This document shows positions 51,829 to 62,000 of a stretch of DNA of 64,000 bases, in pieces; within the stretch, counting starts at the first letter, position 1; every line of letters begins with the position of its first letter. The stretch covers positions 1 to 64,000 of the forward strand of contig JBJXFF010000109.1 of NCBI GenBank assembly GCA_046153945.1. The letters run 5' to 3'. Below the pieces are notes generated by a model. That model searched no databases and had not been told where the DNA came from. It saw only the letters and a program-made list of their open reading frames with translations. The translations under genes were made by a program, and so were the position numbers. The stretch is from SXOA01 sp046153945. GTDB lineage: Bacteria; Planctomycetota; Planctomycetia; Pirellulales; Pirellulaceae.

Positions 51829-53736
51829 TCACTGCGTGAAATCCATTTGCAACTCCACCATGTGGCGATAGCGGCCGGAGCGGGCCATCAATTCCTGGTG
51901 CGTGCCGCTTTCAACGATTCGCCCCCCTTCCACCACCACAATTTTGTCGGCCCGGGTGATGGTGCTGAGCCGGTGGGCAATGACGACGGACGTGCGGTGC
52001 TGCATCACCTGCTCCAGGCTGGCGTGGATCAGCTTTTCGCTTTCGCTGTCGAGATTGCTGGTGGCTTCGTCCAGAATGAGGATCCGAGGATTCGCCAGAA
52101 TGGCCCGGGCAATCGCCAGTCGCTGCCGCTGACCGCCACTAAGCCGGACCCCTCGCTCGCCAATCAACGTGGTGTAACCGTTTTCAAATTGGCGGATAAA
52201 ACTGTCCGCATTCGCCGCCCGAGCCGCATCCTCGATCTCCGCCTGAGAAGCATCCCGGCGGGCGTAAGCGATGTTCTCGGCAATGGTGCCGTCAAACAGA
52301 AAGACGTCTTGCTCGACAATGCCGAGCAGGCTGCGATATTGCCCGAGCGGAACTTCCCGCAAATCCTGCCCGTCCAGGGAGACCGTTCCGGCCGTCGGGT
52401 CATAAAAGCGGGCGACCAGGTTGCAGAGAGTGGTCTTGCCACCACCGCTGGGACCGACCAGCGCCACCATCGCGCCGGCGTCAATTTCCAAGTGGATGTC
52501 TTTAAGAACGAGTTGCTCCGACCCAGGATAGTGAAAGCTTACGCCCGCGAAGCTGATGCGTCCCTGAACAGCGAGCGGGTCCAGTGACCCTGTCGGGACA
52601 GTGTCCGCAGCCTCCTGCGGCTCGGCGAGGAGATCGAGGACGCGGTCCAGGCCGGCGAGGCCATTTTGAAACGTGGTCGCACTATTTGCCAGGGTTTCCA
52701 GCGGCCCCAGAAGCATCGTCAGGTAAACCAAAAACATCGTGACATCCCCAATGGTGAGCTCCCCACTCAAAACCCGGCTGCCGCCATAGATCAGGAGACC
52801 GATCGACGCCAGTGGGATCAAGACTTCCCAAATGATCTCGATGACGCGAGTCCACCACCAGACAAAGAGCTGCTGACGGGTCATCAAGTGATTGGCTGTG
52901 GCATAGCGAATGTTCTCGCTCCGCTCGCGGCCATAGGTCCGGACGACACGCATCCCGCCGAAGGTCTCGGTCGTCTGGCCATCGAGGTCCTGCCGCTTCG
53001 AGCGAATGTCCCGATAGAGAGGCCGAATGCGGTTGATCCAAGTCCGATGTGAAAAATAAACGGCCGGGGCCAGCAGTAATCCCCCCAGCATCATCCGCCA
53101 GTCCACCCAGGCAAGGACGAAGAGGCTCCCCAGCAACTGAATGACCGCCCGCCACGGATTGTAGAGGAGGCTGAAGACCAGTTCTGCCACGCCGCCTGCA
53201 TCGTCTCGCAGCAGACTGGTCGCTCCGCCCGACTTGAGCTGATAAACCCGGTGCAGCGGCAGACGGACGGCGTGGGCGAATACGCGGCGGCGAATCGAGG
53301 CTTGCAAGCGATTGACGGCTTTGGTGGCAAACCAGCGGCCGACCACATGAATGAGCGTGGCCACAATCGAGAGCACTACAATTCCCGCCCCGACGAGATA
53401 CACCACCTGATAGCGGTCGGTCGGCAGGTGCCAGCTCTGTGACCACCATTCCGGCATGGGTCGGTCGGTCAATACGTTGTCAATCACAATTTTCGTCGCC
53501 AGCGGCGGACCGAGGCGAACGATGGTCGCCAGGGTGAGCGTGGCCAAGGCAAAGGCCAGCGGCCAGGTCTCCCCGCGTAAGAGTTGCAGAAACTCACTCA
53601 GCAGCCGTCCGGTGGAGCGAGTCTTGGCGGTTTCTGGGGCGCGCGGGGTTTCGCCAGCTTCGGGCTGGATTCGACTTTTCTTCTTGAGACTCTGCCGGTA
53701 CTTGGCAAATCGCCGTCGGCTGCTTTTCAGGCCCAT
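51829..53736 (-). CDS. ABC exporter (MsbA-like half transporter)
   Basis: The 635-residue protein joins a six-segment membrane domain (from LLRGETWPLAFALATLTLA to about residue 380) with an ATPase: Walker A GPSGGGKTT, signature LSGGQRQRLAIARAI and Walker B ILILDEATSNLD with the H-loop VIAHRLSTI. It forms a homodimer that could flip lipids, peptides or drugs; the subfamily is like MsbA. The N-terminus has about 40 basic residues before the membrane part. It stands alone between the DUF1552 operon and the VWA gene. Confidence 0.93.
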   Translation of the reverse strand: MGLKSSRRRFAKYRQSLKKKSRIQPEAGETPRAPETAKTRSTGRLLSEFLQLLRGETWPLAFALATLTLATIVRLGPPLATKIVIDNVLTDRPMPEWWSQSWHLPTDRYQVVYLVGAGIVVLSIVATLIHVVGRWFATKAVNRLQASIRRRVFAHAVRLPLHRVYQLKSGGATSLLRDDAGGVAELVFSLLYNPWRAVIQLLGSLFVLAWVDWRMMLGGLLLAPAVYFSHRTWINRIRPLYRDIRSKRQDLDGQTTETFGGMRVVRTYGRERSENIRYATANHLMTRQQLFVWWWTRVIEIIWEVLIPLASIGLLIYGGSRVLSGELTIGDVTMFLVYLTMLLGPLETLANSATTFQNGLAGLDRVLDLLAEPQEAADTVPTGSLDPLAVQGRISFAGVSFHYPGSEQLVLKDIHLEIDAGAMVALVGPSGGGKTTLCNLVARFYDPTAGTVSLDGQDLREVPLGQYRSLLGIVEQDVFLFDGTIAENIAYARRDASQAEIEDAARAANADSFIRQFENGYTTLIGERGVRLSGGQRQRLAIARAILANPRILILDEATSNLDSESEKLIHASLEQVMQHRTSVVIAHRLSTITRADKIVVVEGGRIVESGTHQELMARSGRYRHMVELQMDFTQ

Positions 53737-53829
53737 AATCCGCTTTCGCCGCTGATGCTCGCGGCTTACCGGCCGCTCTCTTCCATCATTGGCGATTAGC
53801 GAATTGGGGCAAGGGACCCTGGCAGTGGA

Positions 53830-55911
53830 TTAACCCTTCACTTTCGGCAGTGGGGGAATACCCGCCATGTGCCGAGGGGCGGGGGAGTAGTTCCAAATGC
53901 TATTCAGGGCGAAGACCACCGCGAGGGCAATCAGGCAAGCCCCGACGCCGACCATGATGCCGAGGGCCAGCGGGGCGATGGTGAATCCGCTGAAGATAGC
54001 CGGCTGCGGCTCGACCAGACAGCGCGGCGCCTGGTAGGACATGTTGATGGCCGTTGCTGTCCGACCCGCTTTCCAGTCGGCGGGAATTACATCGTCCCCC
54101 TTGCCGCTGAGCCGCTGAGCCGCTTTGACGAGCTCCATGAACTCCGCCCGATAGCCGTATTTGTCTTCGCCCTTCGAGGCCGCGGCAGTTTCGAGAACAG
54201 CCGCGAAGGAAGTATCCCCCTTGAATTGTGAGTTGCGAAGGAGCATTCCAAAAGAGGCGACGGCGGTGGCGAATTGAAAGTCTTGCGAAGCCGCACCGAA
54301 CTTGGCTTGGCTATCTTTCACGGGGAAAGTCAGAAGTGTGCTCTGGCCGCCAGCCGGAGGCTGATAGCGCATTTTCAGCGTCAGCAACTCGTCCATAAAT
54401 TTAGTTTTTGCGAGGTCGGTTTGACCCTCTTTCACCGGCGCAGTCGCTTCCCCTTTTTTCTGATACTTCAGCGGATCGACTTCGGGAGCAACCGGCTCCG
54501 CGCCGGGCGGCACAATCTCGTAGAGCACGGTGACACTGTGCCCCGCCCCTATTTCTCCGGCATCCTTCTTGTCGTCATTGAAATCGCGATCCGCCAACTT
54601 GCGGTTTTCATAGCCGATGAGGCGGTAAGACGCGACCTGAGCCGGATTGAACTCGACCTGGATCTTGACGTCCTTGGCGATGGTCACGAGCGTGCCGCTG
54701 AGTTGCTCGACCAAAACTTTGCGAGCCTCGGCTTCGCTGTCGATGAAGGCGTAGTTGCCGTTGGCTTTGTCGGCGATTTGTTCCAGCATTTCGTCGTTAT
54801 GGTTGCCATTTCCGAAGCCGAGCACGCTGAGGAAAACACCGGACTTCGATTTATCGACTGCCAGGCGGACTAAGTCGCCCGTGCTGGTGGTTCCGACGTT
54901 GAAGTCGCCGTCGCTGCAGAGGATAACCCGGTTCACCCCACCTTTAATGAAATTCTGCTCGGCAAGTTGGTATGCCAGGTGAATCCCTTGGCCGCCGTTC
55001 GTCGAGCCGCCGGCGTGGAGTTGTTCCAAGGCACTGATAATTCTCTGATGGTCCTCCCCACTCGTTGGCGGCAGTATCATGCCCGCTGCGCCGGCGTAGA
55101 CGACCATGGAAACCCGATCATTCTCGCCCAGTTGATTCACCAGCATCTTCATTCCGTAGATCACCAGCGGCAGTTTGTTGGGCTGGTTCATGGAACCCGA
55201 GACGTCGAGCAGAAAAACGAGGTTGCTGGAAGGTCGCTGCGAGTCGATTTTCTTCCCTTGAATACCGAACCGGACCAGGCGGTGCTGCGGCTGCCAGGGG
55301 CAAGCGGCGGTCTCGATATGGACAGCGAAGGGATGGTTGTCCGTCGGCGGCGAATAAGAATAGTCGAAGTAATTGACCATCTCTTCGATGCGAACGGCGT
55401 CCGCCGGGGGCAAGGAATGATGCTGCAGCAGGTAAGCCCTGGTCTTCGAGTAGGAGGCGGTATCAACGTCGATAGAGAAGGTAGAAAGTGGCGTGTCCTT
55501 GACGTTCAGGAAGACATTTTCCTGCGTGTAGGCGAATTTGTCGCCGGCCTCTCCGGGGCCAATTCCTTCCGTGGGATGATCCTGGAGAGGATGTGGGCCG
55601 CCAGCAGGCATTCCCGCACCAGGAAGCGCACTGGCGGGAGTGGAATAACTACCATTGGCGGCAACTTCCGCCTTGGATTCGGCAGTCGTGTGCGATTCAC
55701 GCGATGGACTCATTTTCATCATTGCTTCCGCGGGACTCGACTCAGCATAGCGCTGCGGTGCCATACTCGCATCGGCAGCGGTCGTCTTGGCAGCTTCGCC
55801 GCTGCGGACCACTGCAGGCTTGCTGGCGACACCTCCCCCCCCACATCCGGCGATGAAAAGAGCGAAACCGAAGAGTCCACAAAGAGCCAGAGTTTGATGA
55901 GTGCGCAGCAT
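53830..55911 (-). CDS. YfbK-like VWA lipoprotein with C-terminal membrane segment
   Basis: The 693-residue protein has a lipobox (LFIAGCGG) at its N-terminus and then the von Willebrand N-terminal domain (NVFLNVKDTPLSTFSIDVDTAS), a VWA domain with the MIDAS motif DVSGSM and T/D ligands further on, and a DUF3520 C-terminal domain (MKYQKKGEAT, then KSGKGEDKYGYRAEFMELV). After this a membrane segment LALGIMVGVGACLIALAVVF follows, which is not usual. The start at 55911 agrees with the lipoprotein signal; a frame from 56,121 has 70 residues with no match. It diverges from the ABC permease gene. Confidence 0.88.
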   Translation of the reverse strand: MLRTHQTLALCGLFGFALFIAGCGGGGVASKPAVVRSGEAAKTTAADASMAPQRYAESSPAEAMMKMSPSRESHTTAESKAEVAANGSYSTPASALPGAGMPAGGPHPLQDHPTEGIGPGEAGDKFAYTQENVFLNVKDTPLSTFSIDVDTASYSKTRAYLLQHHSLPPADAVRIEEMVNYFDYSYSPPTDNHPFAVHIETAACPWQPQHRLVRFGIQGKKIDSQRPSSNLVFLLDVSGSMNQPNKLPLVIYGMKMLVNQLGENDRVSMVVYAGAAGMILPPTSGEDHQRIISALEQLHAGGSTNGGQGIHLAYQLAEQNFIKGGVNRVILCSDGDFNVGTTSTGDLVRLAVDKSKSGVFLSVLGFGNGNHNDEMLEQIADKANGNYAFIDSEAEARKVLVEQLSGTLVTIAKDVKIQVEFNPAQVASYRLIGYENRKLADRDFNDDKKDAGEIGAGHSVTVLYEIVPPGAEPVAPEVDPLKYQKKGEATAPVKEGQTDLAKTKFMDELLTLKMRYQPPAGGQSTLLTFPVKDSQAKFGAASQDFQFATAVASFGMLLRNSQFKGDTSFAAVLETAAASKGEDKYGYRAEFMELVKAAQRLSGKGDDVIPADWKAGRTATAINMSYQAPRCLVEPQPAIFSGFTIAPLALGIMVGVGACLIALAVVFALNSIWNYSPAPRHMAGIPPLPKVKG

Positions 55912-56101
55912 GAAAACAGCCTCTAGGCAAAGCAGAAGAGAGCCCCACAAAGAAGAACCGTTTGGGGAGCATTTTGTTACAGACCGAGCCGGCAGGAAGC
56001 GCCAGCCATTGATAAGACGACAATACCCCCCTGATTTATTCCCTCGGGCCGAAGATTTTTTGGGAAAGTTCTGCAGCAGGGGCGTCTGGTAAACTGCTGT
56101 C

Positions 56102-57694
56102 ATGCCGCATTCCCGAGACAAACTGCAGACTTACGGAATCGCCTTCTGCGGCGTCTGCCTTGTGCTGGCTGTCGGCATTCACTGGCTGACGGCAGATGCT
56201 CCGCTTCGCCGTGTACTGGCGAATACAGTACAGCTATGCGGCGGAGCGGCTGCGATTTCGGTGCCGGTCGGATTGTTGCTTGCTTTGCTACTGACGCGGA
56301 CCGACGTTGCCGGCAGGAGGCTCGCCTGGCTGACTCTGTTGACTCTCCTCTTTCTCCCCCTCCATTCCACGGCAGCAGGATGGGTGACTGTCTTCGGCAA
56401 GCTTGGCTCTCAAGCTCCCGCGTTTTTTCAAACCGCACAGCCGCTCGTGGACGGAATGCTGGCGGTGATATGGATTCATGCGATGGCAGCCATTCCATGG
56501 GTGACTCTCATCATCACCCTCGGCCTGGCGGCAATTCCCCAAGAAGTGGAAGAAGCGGCACTGCTCGACACCTCCCCCGCTCGGTTCTTTACAGGGATTG
56601 GCCTGCGCTACTACGCGCCGTTCGTCCTCGCCACCGGGTTGTGGGTCGTCATCACGACGGCAGGAGAAATGACGGTCACCAACCTGTATGTCGTGGCGAC
56701 GTATGCCGAGGAACTTTACAACAGCGTCGCGCGGGGGGGGGATGCACGGACTGCGGGGCTGAAGGTACTTCCTGGGATCGTCGGAACTATCTTCCTGGCC
56801 GGAGCGGTTTGTGGAATGGTCGCGGCTCTCCTCCCGGCGGGCCTGGGTAAGCGCTTCGCCCAGCCGCGGGTTTATTCGCTCGGTGTTTGGCGCTGGCCGT
56901 CAACAATTATGAGTTGGTCGGTAATGGCTCTCATCTTTGGCGTCCCGCTGGTGAGTCTGATTTACAAAGCCGGGTTGGTCAAACAAGTTATCGGCGACGA
57001 GCAAGTCCGCTCCTGGTCGCTCCCGTCGCTCCTCAGCCTGCTGGCCACCATGTCCTATCGATTCCGCGGGGATTTTGGCAACTCCCTCTTGTTTGCCGCC
57101 GGCGGCGTGGGAGTGGCCCTCATTATTGCGCTGCCACTGGCCCTTCTGGCAAGGCGAGGAGGCGTGCGAAGTCTCCCCGCAATTCTGGCCGTCGCCCTCT
57201 GCTGGTCGCTGCCGGGGCCGCTGGTGGGAATTTCTTTAACATGGCTGCTCAACTGGAATTTTGCCCCCTTAATTTTCCTCTACGACAAGACCCCTCTAGC
57301 CCCGGCCCTGGCGCTGGGAATCAAAACGCTCCCCATTACGATTCTCATTCTTTGGGGTGCCTTCGCATCGATTCCGCAGCAAACGCTGGAGGCGGCACGG
57401 CTGGATGGAGCGGGAAACCTGGCTTTGTTCCTACGAATCATCATTCCTCAGAGAGCCGCCGCTATCGCCCTGGCTGGAGTGGTTGCTTTCGCCATCGGGC
57501 TGGGGGACCTGGCCTGGTCGATTCTGCTCATCCATTCCGACACCGTGCAACGTCGCGTATTCGGGCTCATTCACTATGGCGTGGAAGAGCAAGTCGCTGC
57601 CGTTTCGCTCGTCACGCTGGCGATGTTCTTCCTGCTAGCACTCGGTCTGCAGGTCGCCCATCGGCAAATGAGGACACCTCGCAAACCGACATAG
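56102..57694 (+). CDS. Fe3+-type ABC transporter permease, two-domain
   Basis: The 530-residue protein has 12 hydrophobic segments and two permease domains. The EAA loops that contact the ATPase are EEAALLDTSPARFFTGIGL and LEAARLDGAGNLALFLRIII, and the second is at the position expected for the FbpB/ThiP-type fused permeases. It should transport an iron, thiamin or similar substrate with a partner ATPase and binding protein; neither is in this window, so the partners must be elsewhere. It begins 190 bases from the divergent VWA gene. Confidence 0.85.
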   Translation: MPHSRDKLQTYGIAFCGVCLVLAVGIHWLTADAPLRRVLANTVQLCGGAAAISVPVGLLLALLLTRTDVAGRRLAWLTLLTLLFLPLHSTAAGWVTVFGKLGSQAPAFFQTAQPLVDGMLAVIWIHAMAAIPWVTLIITLGLAAIPQEVEEAALLDTSPARFFTGIGLRYYAPFVLATGLWVVITTAGEMTVTNLYVVATYAEELYNSVARGGDARTAGLKVLPGIVGTIFLAGAVCGMVAALLPAGLGKRFAQPRVYSLGVWRWPSTIMSWSVMALIFGVPLVSLIYKAGLVKQVIGDEQVRSWSLPSLLSLLATMSYRFRGDFGNSLLFAAGGVGVALIIALPLALLARRGGVRSLPAILAVALCWSLPGPLVGISLTWLLNWNFAPLIFLYDKTPLAPALALGIKTLPITILILWGAFASIPQQTLEAARLDGAGNLALFLRIIIPQRAAAIALAGVVAFAIGLGDLAWSILLIHSDTVQRRVFGLIHYGVEEQVAAVSLVTLAMFFLLALGLQVAHRQMRTPRKPT

Positions 57695-57771
57695 GCGATT
57701 TTCCCCCTTCTCCGCTAAACTACCCAGTCGTTCGCCAGCACCGTTTGCATTTGGGTTGCACGGAGGTAACC

Positions 57772-58992
57772 ATGTCGGGCCAATCGTTTCGATTTCTACA
57801 CGCCAGCGATTTTCATCTGGAAGAGCCACTGGGTGGACTGGCGGAAGTGCCGCCGCATTTGGGGGAGCTATTTCTTGATGCACCCTACACAGCCGCGGAG
57901 CGGGTGTTTGATACGGCGGTCCGGGAGCGGGTGGACTTCGTCATTCTCTCCGGTGATCTGCTCGAGCCGACGCTTGCCGGTCCGCGCGGCATCAGCTTTC
58001 TGCTCAACCAGTTCGAACGGCTCAACACGCATGGCATCGCGGTCTACTGGGCCGGCGGAAAATGCGATGGTCCGCAGGACTGGCCCAACGCCGCCAAGCT
58101 GCCGAGTAATGTGCAAGTCTTTCCTGGATACAAGTGCGAAGAGTTGACGCACCTCCGCGGCGAGAAGGCCATCGCTTGCATCGTCGGCCGAAGCTGGCAC
58201 GGCAGTTCAATTCAAGCAGCCGACTATGCGGTCGACGCCGGCAATTTGTTTTCCATCGGAGTCGGATTTGGTCCTTTGGAACTCGGCAAAATCTCGTCGC
58301 TCCGCGTCGACTATTGGGCCATGGGTGGCCGGCATGAGCGGCAATCCATCGGAGGCTCGCCGATTTACTATCCTGGCACACCGCAGGGACGCTCTCGGGC
58401 AGAATTCGGTCCCCACGGCTGCACGCTGGTGCATGTCGCCGACGACCAGACCTTTCGCACGCAGTTCATTCCCATTGATGCGGCTCGGTGGCTCGACGAG
58501 ACCGTTCAAGTCGAAGAGGGCGAGACGCGGACCGACGTCAAACGCCGCATTGCGGAGCGAATGAAGCAACTGCTGATCGATGCCGTCGAGCGGCCGCTGC
58601 TGGTTCACTGGAATATCTCCCTCTCGCATCGCCTGGGCTCGGTCACCAAGTGCCGCGAGTGGGGTGCCGAATTGCTGGAGTGGCTGCGGACGGAATTTGG
58701 AAGTGGCAAAGCCCCGGTTTACACATTGGCTGTGGAAACCGGCGACGAACAGCCGCTGGCAGCGGAATGGTTCGTAGAAGAGTCGATGCTCGGCGATTTC
58801 CTGAAAGTGATGCGGTCGCAAGACAGCGACGACGCGATTCCGCTGGACCTGCTGCCATATGTGCCGGAGCGAGCCCGCACCACCACGCTCGCGGCAATCG
58901 CGAGTTGGAATGACACCGAGAAACGCTCGTCCCTGCTTCGCGAAGCGGCCCACTTGGGTGCGCGGCTGCTGGGGGCGGAAGAGAGAGTCTAA
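57772..58992 (+). CDS. YhaO/SbcD-type metallophosphoesterase, degenerate metal site
   Basis: The 406-residue protein is of the Mre11/SbcD family: LHASDFHLE gives D13 and H15, VILSGDLLEP gives D62. The next motif, normally GNHD, is GGKCD (95-99), and the GHxH motif is GGRH (185-188). Two metal ligands are thus replaced, so nuclease activity is doubtful or altered. The start is the ATG at 57772 behind GGAGG; a frame extending back to 56,887 overlaps the permease gene and is spurious. It is followed after 68 bases by the YhaN-like ATPase, and the two probably form a repair complex. Confidence 0.85.
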   Translation: MSGQSFRFLHASDFHLEEPLGGLAEVPPHLGELFLDAPYTAAERVFDTAVRERVDFVILSGDLLEPTLAGPRGISFLLNQFERLNTHGIAVYWAGGKCDGPQDWPNAAKLPSNVQVFPGYKCEELTHLRGEKAIACIVGRSWHGSSIQAADYAVDAGNLFSIGVGFGPLELGKISSLRVDYWAMGGRHERQSIGGSPIYYPGTPQGRSRAEFGPHGCTLVHVADDQTFRTQFIPIDAARWLDETVQVEEGETRTDVKRRIAERMKQLLIDAVERPLLVHWNISLSHRLGSVTKCREWGAELLEWLRTEFGSGKAPVYTLAVETGDEQPLAAEWFVEESMLGDFLKVMRSQDSDDAIPLDLLPYVPERARTTTLAAIASWNDTEKRSSLLREAAHLGARLLGAEERV

Positions 58993-59060
58993 GTCACAGT
59001 GAGATTCGCCAGGTGGGCGGGCCGCGGAGTGGCGGCCACCTTTGGGCAAGGAGAGCCGAT

Positions 59061-62000
59061 ATGCGGATTAAGGATATTCAGGTTGATGGCTTTGGGGTTT
59101 GGAACAACCTGAAGCTGGACGAACTGCCGCCGGGCGTGACGGTGCTGTACGGGCCGAACGAAGCGGGGAAGACGACCCTGATGCAGTTCGTGCGAACCGT
59201 GCTGTACGGCTTCTCCCCCCTCCGCCGCAACCGCTATCTGCCACCCGTGTTCGGTGGCCAGCCGGGCGGCCGGGTGCGAGTGTCGGATGGCTCTGGAGAG
59301 TTCCTGCTCCAGCGGTATTCCTCGCCGGAAGATGGCGAGGAAGATCGCGGGCATCTGAGCGTCGTCGATGGTTACGGCTTGCCCCGCGATCCGTCGCAAC
59401 TCAGCCTGCTCCTTTCCGGCGTCGATGAGCCAACCTACAGCAATGTCTTCGCCTGCGGCCTGCGAGAAATTCAGGAACTCGGCTCGCTGGATGACACGAG
59501 CGCGGCCGACCACCTCTATAAGCTGACGACGGGGCTCGACCGGGTCTCTTTGGTCGATGTGATTCGGGACATGGGAGAATCGCGGGAGCGGCTCCTTTCC
59601 ACCGACGACCGGCCGTCGCAAATCGTGCAGCTCGTGCAGCAGCGGGAGACACTGCAAGGGGAAATCGAAGAACTATCCTCCACGACTCGCCGCTGGTGCG
59701 AATTGGCCGCGCAGCGGTCTGCTTTGGCCGAAGAAGCGGAAGAGCTGGAAGGTTCTCTCTCCAAGAACGATGGCAGCCACCGATTGTTCGAAGCGGCGCT
59801 CGAAGTGCAAGGTTCCTGGAATCTACGGAGCGACCTGGAGCGGCAAATTGCGACTCTCCGCGACATAAAACAGTTGCCGGAGCGTGCCGTTGAGAAGCTG
59901 GAAGCGCTGAACCAGAAAGTCAAGACTCTTCGCCGACAGGTTAAGAAGATTGCGGTTCGCGGCAAGCAATTGCGGCAAGAAGCCGCGGAGATTGTCGTCA
60001 ATCGTCCTTTGCTGGCTCAGGCCAACCGGATTGAGGCCCTCGGCGAGCAGACGCAATGGATCGTCGCCTTGGAAAGCCAGATCCAGAAATTCAAGGACGA
60101 CATCCGCCGCCTGGATGCCGAAATTGAACACCAAATCGGTGCCACCAAGGGAAACAAGGACGAACTGTCCGCCGAGAACTACTCGGTTCTCAAGAAACCC
60201 GCAATCCAACTGCGAGAAGCGACTGAAAACCTCGACTCCGCGAAGCAGGAAGCCGAGGTGGCCCAGAGGGAATTTGAAGTCCTCAGTGGCAAGTTCACCG
60301 CCAGCGCGAAAAACCGGAAGGCCGAGGACCTGCACGAGGGAGTGCAAACAGTCGGCCAGCGCGTCGCCGCACTTCGCAAGCGAATTCAACTCGAGGAGAA
60401 GATCGACCAGCTCGCCCGGCGGCGAGAAGAGTTGGAATTCGAAGGGGAGGAAATGCAGGAGTTCACCGAGCTGCCGGTGAGGATCACCGCGGCACTCGGA
60501 CTGATTTTTTCCGCCGGCGTAATGCTACTGCTCATCGGGATGGTCGGAGGATGGAACAACTGGGTCTCGAGCAGCGGACCGTATCTGCTCTTTGGACTGA
60601 TGCTCTCCGGTGGCGCAGCGGGAATGAAGCTCTTTCTGGAGCGGAAGTCTGAAGACGACATCTCGGACAATCGTCGTCAGCTTGAACAAGTGAAAAACGA
60701 AACTGCCAGGGCCAAGCAAGAGCGGGACGAACTCGATGCCGACCTTCCGGCTGGCGGCGGTTCGCTCGATGTTCGCTTGCGGGAAGCAGAAGCGGAATTG
60801 CGGGAACTCGAACGGCTGTCACCACTGACCACGGAACGCCTCGGTGCCGAGCAACGGCATCAGCTTGCTCAGCGAAAGCTCGCGGCTGCACAAGAGACTC
60901 ACAAGACGATTCGTGCCCGCTGGACAGAAACTCTACGCGGCGTTGGCTTGCCGCCGGATTTCCCACCCCAGAAGGTCAAGCACGTCGTGAAGAACAGCGA
61001 CCAAGTGCAGGAGCTTCGTCGCCGCCGCGAAGAGCGCCGTGGCGAGATCGAGCAGCGCGAGCGGGATGTGCTCGGCCTCGTTGGCCGCATCCAGCAACTC
61101 TTCACCGATATCCGCATGACTCCCGCCAGCGACAAGCCGCAGGCGATGCTTCGGCAACTGGCTCAAGCACTGGTGCAAGAAAAAGAAGTGCTGGAATTGC
61201 GGCAGGGAGTGGTCAAGAAGATCAAAAAGCTCAAGACGATGCGGTCTCGGTTCGGAATCAAAATCCGCACGGCCTCCCGCAAGCGGAGTGCCCTGTTGCA
61301 ACTGGCCGGCGTCATCGACATGCCCGCCTTTAGCCAAGTTGCCGCGGAAGCAGCTCGCGCGAATGACCTGCGGAAGCATCGCGAGGAGCTGTCGCAAAAG
61401 ATCCAGACCGCGCTCGCGGGACAGTTCACCGAGGATCAAATTGCCGGGCTCTTCGCCCGCGAAGGGCGGGATTTGCAAGCTCGCTGGGACCAGCGGATGA
61501 CGCACTTGCACGAGGTCCGCACCCGACTGGCCGGCATTCACGAACGCCGCGGAGCGTGCACGCATGAAATGAAGCTCTTGGAAAGTGACCGCAAGTTGGC
61601 GGGGGCCAAACAGCTACTCAGCCAGGTCGAAGAGCAACTCAAGGCCGCTGTTCGCCGCTGGCAGGTTCTGGCGATTATCGGCCGGGCTCTCGATTCCGTC
61701 CGCAAAACGTACGAAACCGAGCGCCAGCCGCAGACGTTGCGGGAGTCGAGCCACTACCTTGCCCAACTCACACTCGGTCAATACCGCCGCGTCTGGATGC
61801 CGCTCGACCGCCGCGTGCTACTCGTGGAAGACGAAGACGCCAAGTCCCTTTCGCTCGACGTCCTCAGCCGTGGAACGCGGGAAGCAGTTTACATCAGCCT
61901 GCGGCTAGCACTGGCTTCATCGTTCGCCCGCCGCGGGGCGCTGCTCCCCCTCGTCTTCGACGACGTGCTGGTGAACCTGGATGCGGCCCGCGTTCGGGCT

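Noticed and set aside
56887..57771. N-terminal extension of the YhaO-like protein back to 56887
   Set aside because: It overlaps the permease gene in another frame, and a strong GGAGG site lies directly before the ATG at 57772.
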